This document shows positions 17,869 through 26,594 of a stretch of DNA of 64,000 bases, in pieces. Numbering within the stretch: the first letter of the stretch is position 1; the number at the start of each line of letters is the position of its first letter. A model generated the notes under the pieces. It was not told the origin of the DNA. It did not search any database and was given only the letters and a program-made list of their open reading frames with translations. The stretch lies in the NCBI GenBank assembly GCA_947492175.1, contig CANLMQ010000031.1, positions 8,962 through 72,961 on the forward strand. The letters are read 5' to 3'. Position numbers and translations under genes: made by a program. The DNA is from an uncultured Draconibacterium sp. (GTDB lineage Bacteria > Bacteroidota > Bacteroidia > Bacteroidales > Prolixibacteraceae).

Positions 17869-19944
17869 ATGATCAGCGATAAACTGGAAAGACGAACCTT
17901 TCTAAAATATTGTACTGCAACTGCTATAGGCAGTGGTCTGATGATCAACCCCATAAATTTATTAGCCAGCGATAAACAAAAAAAGGAGAAATTTAAACTT
18001 ACCAAACCTCGCTGGATTATTTATGACAATGGCAGTTACGATTTAATCTCAAAAGAAATTATTTTAAAAAATTGCCGACCTGCTATTGAAGGCCAGAGCG
18101 TTATGCCCAAAAACGTATTTCTTGGAGATTCGCCTAAAGGGAAACGAATTGTTTACGAGCTTCCCGGTGGATTTTTAATGCTCGACCTTAAAACCAATAA
18201 AGACAGTATTTCGATTGGAGCTGAATTTAGCGGATTCTCAGTAGCACCAAAATGGTTTTACCCCATATCGCAAGCTGAAGTTTTTGGGGTAAATAATTTC
18301 TTTAAACAGGGATACGGAACCGATGGACCAAGTGGTGTTTTTTCGGTTCATAATCAATCAAACAATTTAACTACTACAAACTGGAGCCATGACAGCTTCA
18401 TGACTTTTGGTTTTCTGGGAGAAGAAGAAACCATTGCTATTGGAAACCTTGACCACAACGACTTTTATCAGCGTTTTACTATTTATAATCGTTCACATAC
18501 TGAAGGAATCAGAAACAGCAGAACAGATCAAAACCAGGTATTCTTTGAATCAGGGATGTTACTTGATAAAATCAATATTGAGAATGAATACATCAAACTT
18601 CCCGAACTTCACTTTTTTACCGGCAACCGGCCGCTCGAAACATTTCAGGAGCTGGCCTGGCACACGATAGGAAAAACGACAGCACACCAAGGCACACCAA
18701 CAAGCTATCATTGGATTTCTTCACCCAATACCCAGGTTTCAGAATGTTGTGAGAATTTGGAAAGACAAATTAAAGCTGCAAAACAAAACCAGTTGCCTTT
18801 GCATACCTTTTGTATAAAAAACTATTGTATCGAAGGCGATTGGCTAGATCCTTATAAAAGCTGGGAGGGAGGACTGGATAATGCTGCACGCACAATTTAT
18901 AAAGAAGGTCTTCGGGCTGGAATTTCGATATCTCCTTTCCGTGTTTCGGAAAACAGCAAACTCTACAAGAATCATAAAGACTGGCTAATTCGCAATAAAA
19001 AAGACGAAATAATTGTTGAAGAAGTAAATAACGGGGAACACATTTTTTCACTTGACCCCAGTCATCCGGGAGTACAAAAGTATATTTCAAAAGTATTTAA
19101 AAGCCTGCGAAAAATGGGCTTTATCTTTTATGAAACACTACACATGGAATATGGCTTAAAAGACTCGAACCAGGTAAAACGCAATCGTTACGGAAAGTCT
19201 TCGGTTCAAATATTCAGGGAAATATGTTCTGTTATCAGAAGTGAGATTGGCCCGGGCAGTTTATGGATGGCAGGTCAAACGCCTTATTCTCCGGCAATTG
19301 GATTTGCCGACATTGTAAAATTAAATAGCCCTGTAGCAGGAAAATGGGATAGCAAAACACTACAGAATTTTGTGCGCGAAACCTGGTATTCTCACTATTT
19401 TAACAATATATACTGGCAAAACTCTCCAGGAGAAATTTCAATGGAAAATCAGGCAGGACTGAATGAAACAGAGAAACAAAGTCTGGCTCTGTGGACAGGT
19501 ATGCTTGGAGGGGCAGTAGGAACAAGCGATAATATTTCGGAATGGAACCAGGAGCAGTTACAAACCTTCCGTTTTTTGGAGCCCAGCAAACGACAGCAAA
19601 ACGCCTATCTGCCATTTTGGCCCGACGATGAACCGATAAAAGTTGCCATTCGTTTTTATAAAAGTCACCGCGGATGGGGAATTCTGTTTTTTAACGATAA
19701 AAGTGCTCCCATTAGGCAAACCTTCGAAATATTTAACTTGATTGAGAAAGAAGAAATGTTTGTTTATTCGTGGGATAATAACAGATTGGCCTTTGGAAAA
19801 CAAAACATACTGACTGTTGTACTGGAACCTTATCAGTCAAAACTGTTTTATTTGAGCGACACAGAAGAGGCACCGGATCCAAACCTAACTTTGGGAGGCG
19901 AATTACCAAGAGATAAAACAGAAGATTTGTCAGTAAAAAAATAA
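17869..19944 (+). CDS. Tat-exported GH36-like (alpha-galactosidase clan) protein
   Basis: The 691-residue protein starts with a twin-arginine signal (ERRTFLKYCTATAIGSG), then an N-terminal beta-sandwich (to ~residue 270), a (beta/alpha)8 barrel (~280-590) and a C-terminal all-beta domain, the layout of GH36/GH-D enzymes. Barrel landmarks are PTSYHWIS, GLRAGISISPFRV and GPGSLWMAGQTPYSPAIGFADIVKLN. The strand-4 position where GH36 has its nucleophile Asp (K-x-D-F) reads IFYETLHME, with no Asp. The acid/base region keeps Asp in GFADIV but has lost the usual Arg and following Asp. So it is either a divergent hydrolase or a non-catalytic homologue. The gene ends 15 bases inside the convergent EamA gene. 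Confidence 0.7.
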   Translation: MISDKLERRTFLKYCTATAIGSGLMINPINLLASDKQKKEKFKLTKPRWIIYDNGSYDLISKEIILKNCRPAIEGQSVMPKNVFLGDSPKGKRIVYELPGGFLMLDLKTNKDSISIGAEFSGFSVAPKWFYPISQAEVFGVNNFFKQGYGTDGPSGVFSVHNQSNNLTTTNWSHDSFMTFGFLGEEETIAIGNLDHNDFYQRFTIYNRSHTEGIRNSRTDQNQVFFESGMLLDKINIENEYIKLPELHFFTGNRPLETFQELAWHTIGKTTAHQGTPTSYHWISSPNTQVSECCENLERQIKAAKQNQLPLHTFCIKNYCIEGDWLDPYKSWEGGLDNAARTIYKEGLRAGISISPFRVSENSKLYKNHKDWLIRNKKDEIIVEEVNNGEHIFSLDPSHPGVQKYISKVFKSLRKMGFIFYETLHMEYGLKDSNQVKRNRYGKSSVQIFREICSVIRSEIGPGSLWMAGQTPYSPAIGFADIVKLNSPVAGKWDSKTLQNFVRETWYSHYFNNIYWQNSPGEISMENQAGLNETEKQSLALWTGMLGGAVGTSDNISEWNQEQLQTFRFLEPSKRQQNAYLPFWPDDEPIKVAIRFYKSHRGWGILFFNDKSAPIRQTFEIFNLIEKEEMFVYSWDNNRLAFGKQNILTVVLEPYQSKLFYLSDTEEAPDPNLTLGGELPRDKTEDLSVKK

Positions 19945-20841
19945 AACCACTCCCGAAACGGTTATAACAGCTCCCAAAATTTCTTTCCAGTTTACTTTTT
20001 CGTTAAAGAGTATCATGGACGGACCGATAATAAGCACCGGAACAATTGCCATTAAAGTTGCGGCAATACCAGCTTGCGTATGTTGAACTGCCAAAAGAGA
20101 AAACGAAACCCCCAGAAAAGGTCCGAAAAAAGCTCCCAAAGTAATTCGTTTCATAGCCGATTTATGCAGAACTGCGTCCCATACCTTTGACCAACGTCGC
20201 ATAAAAAAGAATAAAACAGAAAAACCAATCATACCGGTTAATACTCTAATTTGCGAGGCAGAAAAAGCATCATAATCACCCATTCCCTTTTTACTAATCA
20301 CTAATCCGGCAGCTTGCCCCAATGCTCCTCCCAAAGCCAGTAAAATTCCGGTTATTGAATAGCCCGATTTTATTTTTTTTACAACTGTTCCGTTTTCTTC
20401 AGTTTTTTCACGTTTAAGAATTACCAGTACTATCCCGCTCATTGTAATTCCCATACCAAGCCAGCTCATAGGTTCCAAAACCTCTCCTAAAAGAAGCCAA
20501 CCAATTAAAGCAGCAAAGGGAGGAGCCAGCGCCATCATTAACATCGAAATTCGAGCTCCCACAACAACAAAAGCCTGAAACAAAAGCAAGTCGCCAATTA
20601 CAAAACCAATCAAGCCCGACAATGCCAGCCACTTCCATTGAAACCAGGTTGCATCGGTTGGAAAGAAAAAACCACGGGTAAACCAACTGTAAAACCCAAT
20701 AAAAAAGAAAGCTATTACCAACCTAATCAGATTAACCGATAACGAGCCAACCTTTTTTCCTGCCGATTCAAATGCAAGGCTTGTAATAGTCCAGAAAACT
20801 GCGGTTAAAACTCCGGCTATCTCTCCTAAATGATTTTGCAT
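19930..20841 (-). CDS. EamA/DMT-family inner-membrane transporter
   Basis: This 303-residue protein has about ten hydrophobic helices in two repeated halves, each an EamA domain (first LTAVFWTITSLAFESAG, second IKSGYSITGILLALGGALGQAAG). The family exports amino acids, metabolites or nucleotide sugars, and the substrate cannot be read from sequence. Conserved GVVLFFY lies at the very end. The 3' end overlaps that of the convergent GH36-like gene by 15 bases. It appears to be a single-gene unit with no linked regulator; the 120-base gap upstream to 20962 shows nothing notable. Confidence 0.88.
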   Translation of the reverse strand: MQNHLGEIAGVLTAVFWTITSLAFESAGKKVGSLSVNLIRLVIAFFFIGFYSWFTRGFFFPTDATWFQWKWLALSGLIGFVIGDLLLFQAFVVVGARISMLMMALAPPFAALIGWLLLGEVLEPMSWLGMGITMSGIVLVILKREKTEENGTVVKKIKSGYSITGILLALGGALGQAAGLVISKKGMGDYDAFSASQIRVLTGMIGFSVLFFFMRRWSKVWDAVLHKSAMKRITLGAFFGPFLGVSFSLLAVQHTQAGIAATLMAIVPVLIIGPSMILFNEKVNWKEILGAVITVSGVVLFFY

Positions 20842-20962
20842 GGAAACAAAAATATAAAATTGAAAAGAAAGATTCTCTTCAAAATCACAAACCAGAGATT
20901 TAATCTATCCCTCCCGATAATGACTATCTTACGGAAGATGTCAATTTATAAAATCACCATTA

Positions 20963-22048
20963 TTAAGCATACCACCCTCGCTTCCTGTTTTTCAGGTTAT
21001 TTAATGTGTCAATACAAATATTTACATCGTTTACGATCTGAAAGTCAAACATTCCTACACAGATAAAATCCGAACCATTTTCGAACGCCCACTTGAAACC
21101 ATCTTTGGGAGGGATGGCACCAGCAGCTAGAACTTTGAAACCTATCATTGGCACTTGTGTACGATTTAAAAACGCGATGGTTTGCTCAGGGAACGGACAC
21201 CAAAGATTGTCGTGAAACTCGTTGTGGTCTGGGCTGAAATTATTTTTTATTGTTCCTGTAAATTCATATTTTTTTCTGTGTTCGCGCGGATGGGCCGACC
21301 AATAATTATCGTGGTGCATCGTTTTCTGGTAAAAGTCCGGAATAATCCCATTTTCTTCACAAATAATCAATGTATCAATCGTATGTGCTGCCAAACCTGC
21401 CACACACCCCTGTCTTCTGACCTCGTCTATCATCTTGCCAATTAAATCAATCTTGTTATCACGTACGCATATGTCGGCCTGCGCCCCATGCGTGTGTATA
21501 AAATCAACTCCGCCATCAACTGCTTTTTTAACTTCTTCGAGGATAATATCATCTGATCCATATAGAGAAGCAAAAAGAGACACTTTAATCTTACTACCAG
21601 TCAATTTTTTGTATTTATTTATAAGAGGTAAAGTTCCTAAACTAATATTGATGTTATTAATCCCAGCCTGCTCAGCTAACATCAGGGTTTCGAAGGCTTT
21701 TCTTTCTGTATTGTAAGCTTTGGATAACGAGTTAACATATCTCAAATCGCGTGGGTGCATATTAGATGCAAGAATGTTACCACCCAAAATTAACCTGCTT
21801 ATTTCGTGAGATCCGAGTTTTCCCTTAGGTAGTTCCCCTTTCAATTCGTTTATCCCCACTTTGTTGACCTGTATTGTCGCCCCCGATGTGGTATCCACAC
21901 CATTGAATTCTGCATTACGGATTGCACTCCATCCCGTTAATCCCAAAACAGGCAGGACTGTCAGGTTTTTCAACATTTCTCGCCGTTTGTTAACATCTGC
22001 AGGTATCTCAGCTACATCGGTTGCCTGTTCTTTCGTTCTCCCTGTCAA
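20963..22048 (-). CDS. Exported TIM-barrel (aldo/keto-reductase-like) protein with flavinylation-like motif
   Basis: This 361-residue protein has a twin-arginine-like segment KRREMLK (residues ~21-27) followed by a short hydrophobic stretch, so it is likely exported or membrane-anchored. Next comes D52-TTSGAT-58 (codons at 21875-21895), matching the D-x-x-(S/T)-G-A-T motif to which ApbE couples FMN in NqrC/RnfG-type proteins. The remainder is a TIM barrel with aldo/keto-reductase-like elements (ISRLILGGN, ETLMLAEQAGINNINIS, AGLAAHTID, MIGFKVLAAGAI); a striking MHHDNYWSAHP sits near residue 250. The start overlaps the DoxX stop by 4 bases. True AKR activity is uncertain because the canonical catalytic Tyr/Lys set is not evident. 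Confidence 0.65.
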   Translation of the reverse strand: MTGRTKEQATDVAEIPADVNKRREMLKNLTVLPVLGLTGWSAIRNAEFNGVDTTSGATIQVNKVGINELKGELPKGKLGSHEISRLILGGNILASNMHPRDLRYVNSLSKAYNTERKAFETLMLAEQAGINNINISLGTLPLINKYKKLTGSKIKVSLFASLYGSDDIILEEVKKAVDGGVDFIHTHGAQADICVRDNKIDLIGKMIDEVRRQGCVAGLAAHTIDTLIICEENGIIPDFYQKTMHHDNYWSAHPREHRKKYEFTGTIKNNFSPDHNEFHDNLWCPFPEQTIAFLNRTQVPMIGFKVLAAGAIPPKDGFKWAFENGSDFICVGMFDFQIVNDVNICIDTLNNLKNRKRGWYA

Positions 22049-22509
22049 AATTTTAACTCATATTTGCTTCCTTCCAATAAACGAATAGCGTTATCCAGTC
22101 CATAGCCCTTTTCCTTGTAACAAAAGAAAAAGATAAGTACTGCCGCTTCAATAGATAGTTGGTTGATGATATAAACCGATCCGTCTCCTGTCAATAAACT
22201 AGCACCAAAAGGTGGATAGGCAAAATAGTACAATACAAGCAGCAAAGCACCGGCCAGGGATGCCCAACGAACAAACATCCCAAGGAATAATGCCAAACCA
22301 ATTAAGACCAGCCCCCACACATTAAGAAAGTCGATTACGGCAAGCTGTACAGAAGAGGCCGCCAACCAATGATAGACCCCCGAAAGGAAACTTCGGCTAT
22401 CGTTCAAAATAGATTCTGCAGACCAGCTATTAGAAAAGAGTTTGATACATCCTTCATACAGAAAATGCCAACCGATGGCCATGCGTATTATGGTAATGAT
22501 ATTCTTCAT
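22045..22509 (-). CDS. DoxX-family inner-membrane protein
   Basis: This 154-residue protein has four hydrophobic helices and the DoxX opening pattern (IIRMAIGWHFLYEGCIKLF). DoxX proteins are membrane subunits linked to quinone and thiol redox chemistry in several bacteria, including the thiosulfate:quinone oxidoreductase of Acidianus. The gene sits between an outer-membrane barrel gene upstream and the flavinylation-motif TIM-barrel gene, overlapping the latter by 4 bases. That is consistent with a membrane quinone-interacting subunit for the exported redox proteins; this link is inference. Confidence 0.85.
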   Translation of the reverse strand: MKNIITIIRMAIGWHFLYEGCIKLFSNSWSAESILNDSRSFLSGVYHWLAASSVQLAVIDFLNVWGLVLIGLALFLGMFVRWASLAGALLLVLYYFAYPPFGASLLTGDGSVYIINQLSIEAAVLIFFFCYKEKGYGLDNAIRLLEGSKYELKF

Positions 22510-22526
22510 CTTAATGGATTAAGTTA

Positions 22527-23801
22527 TTAAAAAGAATATTTTAGCGATAATAATGTCCTGAAATTACTAACAACAGTTGTATTTGTCACGCCCCCTTTCA
22601 TATCCCCGTTAACTGTTCCGTAACTAGCAGTTGAGTATTCTCCTTCCAAAGACATACTAATTTTATTTTCTGTATATACCACCCGGGGGGCAATACGGTA
22701 AACACTTCCGATATCCGTGCCCCGTGAATAAATCGGCCCGTCTATTAAATCATCTGATCCTAAGTTCTTACTGTATCCACAGAATAAACCAGCATAGAGC
22801 TTCTTTCCTGTGGTCTGAAAATCTACCCATGACGACACTGTGTTCAGGTTTGAAAACTCTTTTTCCCCTGTCTGGACATTAGTAATTTCCTTTACAGCAT
22901 AACCTCCCAACATTAACTGATCATAACCATTTTGGGCATAAACCCCCTGTGCTTTTATTGTTAATAACGTTGTAGTTGCTTTTATAAACCCCATCATTAA
23001 TATTCCTGTCAACGACTTTTTTGTCGCAAAAATTTCACCGGCTTCATTTTCTGTATGCAATTCAGGGACGATTTTTTTATAGTCTATCCCGACTCCTGCA
23101 TATATTCCAGAAGAATCGGCACTATATTGCACCTGAAAATGGAGATTAGGGATTCTCGAGTTCCTTAAATACTGCGATCCCGGGCCGTCAGGGCCAGTCC
23201 CTGTAAAATCCCTTTGGGAAAGCATGCTACCAATTAGCTTCAGCTTACCTAACTTTCGAATTATTTGCAGTTGCGGGTTACGTGACATCGGATGAAAAGG
23301 GGCACCAGCACTAAAAGATATAACACTGGGGAAAAAGCCCGGTATTGACATTGGGTGCCAGTACTGGCCTGCCAGCAATTCAGTCTTTCCCCAGTTGAAC
23401 TTCATATAGGCACTAAATAGCCTTAATCCATTTAAATCACTGAAATACTTATTTTCATTCCCATAAAAATCTGCTTCCACCAATCCATTTGTCAGAGCAC
23501 CAAAGAAAACAGGACCGGATATATTACATCTTACCCGGGAATGGATAGATAGCATATTAAGGCTACCTACTGCATGAACATCATTTCCGTTTTCATCATA
23601 CAAAACATTCTCAGGATACAGATCAACAAGGCCTTCCCTGGCATTGACTGTCTGACGTGTATCGGAAAATATTTCATACTTGATAAATCCTGAAAATTTG
23701 ATTCTGAAATCCGTTTTGTCTTTTTCTTTATTATCATTATCCCTCGAATAACTATTGAAAAACAAGAACAGAAAAGGGATTATCGCAATTATTCGAACCA
23801 T
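22527..23801 (-). CDS. Outer-membrane beta-barrel protein (DcaP/porin-like)
   Basis: This 424-residue protein has a signal peptide (hydrophobic stretch ending NSYSRD), then mostly alternating beta-strand sequence ending in the aromatic barrel terminus LSLKYSF. The first strands read FRIKFSGFIKYEIFSDTRQTV, like DcaP-type porins. It probably forms a pore serving the other products of this operon. It lies 11 bases after the DUF2271-like gene and 17 bases before doxX. Substrate and family assignment are uncertain; it is not a TonB-dependent receptor, since no plug domain is present. Confidence 0.7.
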   Translation of the reverse strand: MVRIIAIIPFLFLFFNSYSRDNDNKEKDKTDFRIKFSGFIKYEIFSDTRQTVNAREGLVDLYPENVLYDENGNDVHAVGSLNMLSIHSRVRCNISGPVFFGALTNGLVEADFYGNENKYFSDLNGLRLFSAYMKFNWGKTELLAGQYWHPMSIPGFFPSVISFSAGAPFHPMSRNPQLQIIRKLGKLKLIGSMLSQRDFTGTGPDGPGSQYLRNSRIPNLHFQVQYSADSSGIYAGVGIDYKKIVPELHTENEAGEIFATKKSLTGILMMGFIKATTTLLTIKAQGVYAQNGYDQLMLGGYAVKEITNVQTGEKEFSNLNTVSSWVDFQTTGKKLYAGLFCGYSKNLGSDDLIDGPIYSRGTDIGSVYRIAPRVVYTENKISMSLEGEYSTASYGTVNGDMKGGVTNTTVVSNFRTLLSLKYSF

Positions 23802-23812
23802 AATAATTAACC

Positions 23813-24526
23813 TTATAATATTCTTGGTTTAGGTTTTACTACTGATATAGTTATCTCGTCAAAAACATCTTTTGCTGTAGTTATCCCATCCAGTGATTTT
23901 ACGATTTCACCATTATTGACCATCAGGCTGATCCCTACAAGTTCAGGAACAACAGTATTGCCCTCTACTGCCTCAATACTGGCTTTATAAACCAAGGCGG
24001 GTTGTCCCGTGCCCCAGGCATCTGACTGTTTTGTCTCCTTATCAAATTCAGGGAAGTGCTCGTTGTAATCCCCCGATAGGTTCATTTCTATCCAGCAGTT
24101 CCACTTACTGCCAGGTTCTACCTGTGCCCTGCTTGTAAAGTACCCGGGTTGGGGGGTCGCACCAGATACTGCATCAAGATCCTCGTCTGACTGGCTTTTT
24201 TGCTCCTTTTCCCTGGCATTTACCAAATCCCATTTGGGAAGAGCTGACGGAACGGCTACTTTTCCTTCCCAGTCGCCAACCCCTGCACGATTGGTGACAA
24301 ATATGGTCTGCAATTCTTGTGTTTCGGGGTTTTCAAGCCATATGGCAAATGTCGGTGATTCGCCAAAAACAGACTGCATTACCAGCTCCTCATTAATATG
24401 TATTTTAAATTCTATCTCGGTCTTGCCCCAGGTCCGTGAATAGGCAAGCAAAACAAAACAGCCTGCAAAAACTACCAAGGAAAGCACAACTATAGAAAGC
24501 CTCCTTTTTAACTTTTTAAAGTTCAT
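23813..24526 (-). CDS. DUF2271-like anchored periplasmic protein with flavinylation-like motif
   Basis: This 237-residue protein has an N-terminal transmembrane anchor (residues ~10-28), possibly with a lipobox-like AGC. The mature part resembles DUF2271: FAIWLENPETQELQTIFVTN, an LPKW element and a D-A-V-S-G-A-T-P segment. The latter (residues 118-124, codons at 24155-24175) fits the ApbE flavinylation motif D-x-x-(S/T)-G-A-T, so FMN could be bound covalently at Thr124. A C-terminal part after ~170 resembles a small FMN-binding-like beta region (GISLMVNNGEIVKSLDGITTAKDVFDEI). No apbE gene is in the window. It is followed by the barrel, DoxX and TIM-barrel genes. Confidence 0.65.
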   Translation of the reverse strand: MNFKKLKRRLSIVVLSLVVFAGCFVLLAYSRTWGKTEIEFKIHINEELVMQSVFGESPTFAIWLENPETQELQTIFVTNRAGVGDWEGKVAVPSALPKWDLVNAREKEQKSQSDEDLDAVSGATPQPGYFTSRAQVEPGSKWNCWIEMNLSGDYNEHFPEFDKETKQSDAWGTGQPALVYKASIEAVEGNTVVPELVGISLMVNNGEIVKSLDGITTAKDVFDEITISVVKPKPRIL

Positions 24527-24572
24527 TCGTTCTCGTTTTTATCTTTCTTTATTTGTTTTTATTCTTTTTACA

Positions 24573-26018
24573 TCATACTTCTTTGGGGATTTCAAATCCT
24601 TTTCTGTACTGGCCATAAACCATCTCCTGTGCTTTACTGTCGTTTAATATGGCTTCATATTCAGGTGAGAACATTAGTTGTTTACAACCCGACCTGTAGG
24701 ATAAATTGGCCAGATGGATCATGATCGAACTTTTATGCCCTTCCACTATTGGGGCATTAGGCTGGTTTCGGGTGCGGATACAGTCGAAGAAATTCAGAAG
24801 GTGTTCTTTCAAATGATAATGTGCTGCTTGTTCTGCTGCAATCCTGCCATCTTTATCAAAGACTTGCCAGCCTCCCCCCATTCGCCCGGCAAACATCATC
24901 TGTTTGGTGCCAAGGATTTCTATACGTGTCCCGTTATGCAGCCAATCAGGGAAATCATCCCCAAAACGGATATCATTATTTGACTTGCCCAGGTAAGGGG
25001 AACAATCCCCCGCTTCCACGGTCATTGCATATTTGCCAAAATCATAAGTAGCCATCTGGTAATCCGGGAAGTCCCTGTTATCTTCAAAAAAGTATCTGCC
25101 CCCTGCACAGTATACCGAAGACGGTAAGTCGGGGTTGCCCAATATTAGCCGTGCCATGTCCAACTGGTGCACTACTTCATTGCTCATGGCATTCCCACCA
25201 CCGTAGTCCCAGTAATAATGCCATGATTTATTCCTTGATACATTGTAGGGCACTTTTGGTGCAGGGCCTAACCACATATCCCAATCGATTGTGTCAGGCG
25301 CTTTTGTGTCTTCTTTTTCGTTAAACGGGATTGGGCCAGGCAACATACTTTTTACATGCACTGCAACCAAGTCTCCCAATTCACCACTCTTAATATATTC
25401 TCCTGCTGTAAGGGCTTCCTGTGCACTTCGGTTATGTGTACCACATTGTACGATCCGTTCGTACTTCATAGTTGCCTCAATCATTTTCTGCCCTTCGGAA
25501 ATATTGTGCGAGATACATTTCTCAACGTAAACATCTTTTCCTGCCTGGCAGGCCCATATGGTTGCCAATGCATGCCAGTGCTCGGGAGTGGCGATGAATA
25601 CAGCATCAACTTCTTTATCATCAAATACCTTGCGCATGTCCCGGACACGGATAGGCTTAAAGCCTTGCTTCTTTTCAAGTACAGCAATCGCGTGACCTCC
25701 ACGGGTGTCGTCAACATCACAAACATATTTGACACTGAAATTTTCGTTTGTCTCAGCTGCCTGTAAAATCATATGTGAACCCCAGCCGCCAGCGCCTATC
25801 AGCGCTACAACGATGGTATCGTTGGCGCTTTTATTTTTTCCACTGCTAAAAGAGGATTTTATGGTTTTCCTATAGGAAGGTTCCTCCCGCGAAACTATAC
25901 TTGTAGATTCATTTGATTCGGACAGGTTTCCTTCTGTTTTACTTCCCTGACAGGATGTTGCAAGGCCCAGGCCTGCAATCCCAGTCCCTGCCAAATAAAA
26001 AAAATTTCTTCGTTTCAT
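24573..26018 (-). CDS. Tat-exported lipoprotein Gfo/Idh/MocA oxidoreductase
   Basis: The 481-residue protein starts at the ATG at 26018; an upstream extension to 26093 would bury the signal. The signal has a twin-arginine motif (KRRNFFYLAG) and a lipobox Cys in LATSC. A Rossmann NAD(P) domain follows with VVALIGAGGWGSH, and FIATPEHWHALATIWACQAGKDVYVEKC, where Cys replaces the usual Pro of the EKP motif. The C-terminal alpha/beta domain has HYYWDYGGGNAMSNEVVHQLD. Exported members oxidise sugar hydroxyls (e.g. to 3-keto glycosides) in Bacteroidota periplasm. It is the first gene of the five-gene minus-strand operon. Confidence 0.88.
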   Translation of the reverse strand: MKRRNFFYLAGTGIAGLGLATSCQGSKTEGNLSESNESTSIVSREEPSYRKTIKSSFSSGKNKSANDTIVVALIGAGGWGSHMILQAAETNENFSVKYVCDVDDTRGGHAIAVLEKKQGFKPIRVRDMRKVFDDKEVDAVFIATPEHWHALATIWACQAGKDVYVEKCISHNISEGQKMIEATMKYERIVQCGTHNRSAQEALTAGEYIKSGELGDLVAVHVKSMLPGPIPFNEKEDTKAPDTIDWDMWLGPAPKVPYNVSRNKSWHYYWDYGGGNAMSNEVVHQLDMARLILGNPDLPSSVYCAGGRYFFEDNRDFPDYQMATYDFGKYAMTVEAGDCSPYLGKSNNDIRFGDDFPDWLHNGTRIEILGTKQMMFAGRMGGGWQVFDKDGRIAAEQAAHYHLKEHLLNFFDCIRTRNQPNAPIVEGHKSSIMIHLANLSYRSGCKQLMFSPEYEAILNDSKAQEMVYGQYRKGFEIPKEV

Positions 26019-26085
26019 TGGTTGTTTTTTAAAAATTTTAAACTCATTTGTTATTATTCGCCAAAAAAACACAAGTGAATGTTCT

Positions 26086-26400
26086 TCAGTCAATTGTCAA
26101 TATATTCCATTCATCCTCTCCAAGATCTTTAACATCTTTTGAATACAGACAACCGTATGTAACAATATAGTGATGGCCATTCTCTTTATGGAATGCCGCC
26201 ACCCAAAATGACTATGGAAATTTATTGGCATTCTCAGGATCCGGCTAATGAATATCAGTATTCCAAGTTATAATAGCTGCTCCATCCACATAAGATATAT
26301 TAATTAATGTCATTGTATGTTAGAATATGATTCCCGACTACTCGGCAACTTTCTCTTTTGACCACAATTGAAGAGATCCGGTAAAGTGTATCATTTGCCC
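26086..26400 (-). pseudogene. Decayed coding remnant
   Basis: On the minus strand one frame reads MTLINISYVDGAAIITWNTDIH, stop, PDPENANKFP, stop (26212-26214), then a 41-codon stretch beginning SFWVAAFHKENGHHYIV and ending at the stop at 26086-26088. The protein-like composition across two internal stops suggests a recently broken gene rather than noise. The original family is not recognised; it is small and aromatic-rich, like the C-terminus of a secreted protein. It lies between the two Gfo/Idh/MocA genes and marks the junction of two gene blocks. Confidence 0.45.
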
Positions 26401-26432
26401 ATTCATCCCTTTTTTTTTAAAAAAAAATGGGC

Positions 26433-26555
26433 TGTCCGACATATATTATTTCACTAATTTCAGATACGTTATGAAATGGTTCTGCAAAAATCAATTTACA
26501 ACTTTAAAGAAAAATCGACATGGAGTATCTTTTTAATATTTATTATTGTCGGACA
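26433..26555. repeat. Small element bounded by 9-bp inverted repeats
   Basis: TGTCCGACA at 26433-26441 and its reverse complement TGTCGGACA at 26547-26555 bound a 105-bp AT-rich stretch, with further partial symmetry inside the ends (TATATTATT against TTTATTAT). A remnant of a miniature transposable element is possible, but no target duplication is clear. Confidence 0.4.
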
Positions 26556-26594
26556 CTATTAGACGTTTTAATTTACGTTATCAATGTCCACATC

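Noticed and set aside
25356..25766. A 136-residue plus-strand ORF
   Set aside because: It is antisense to the Gfo/Idh/MocA coding sequence.
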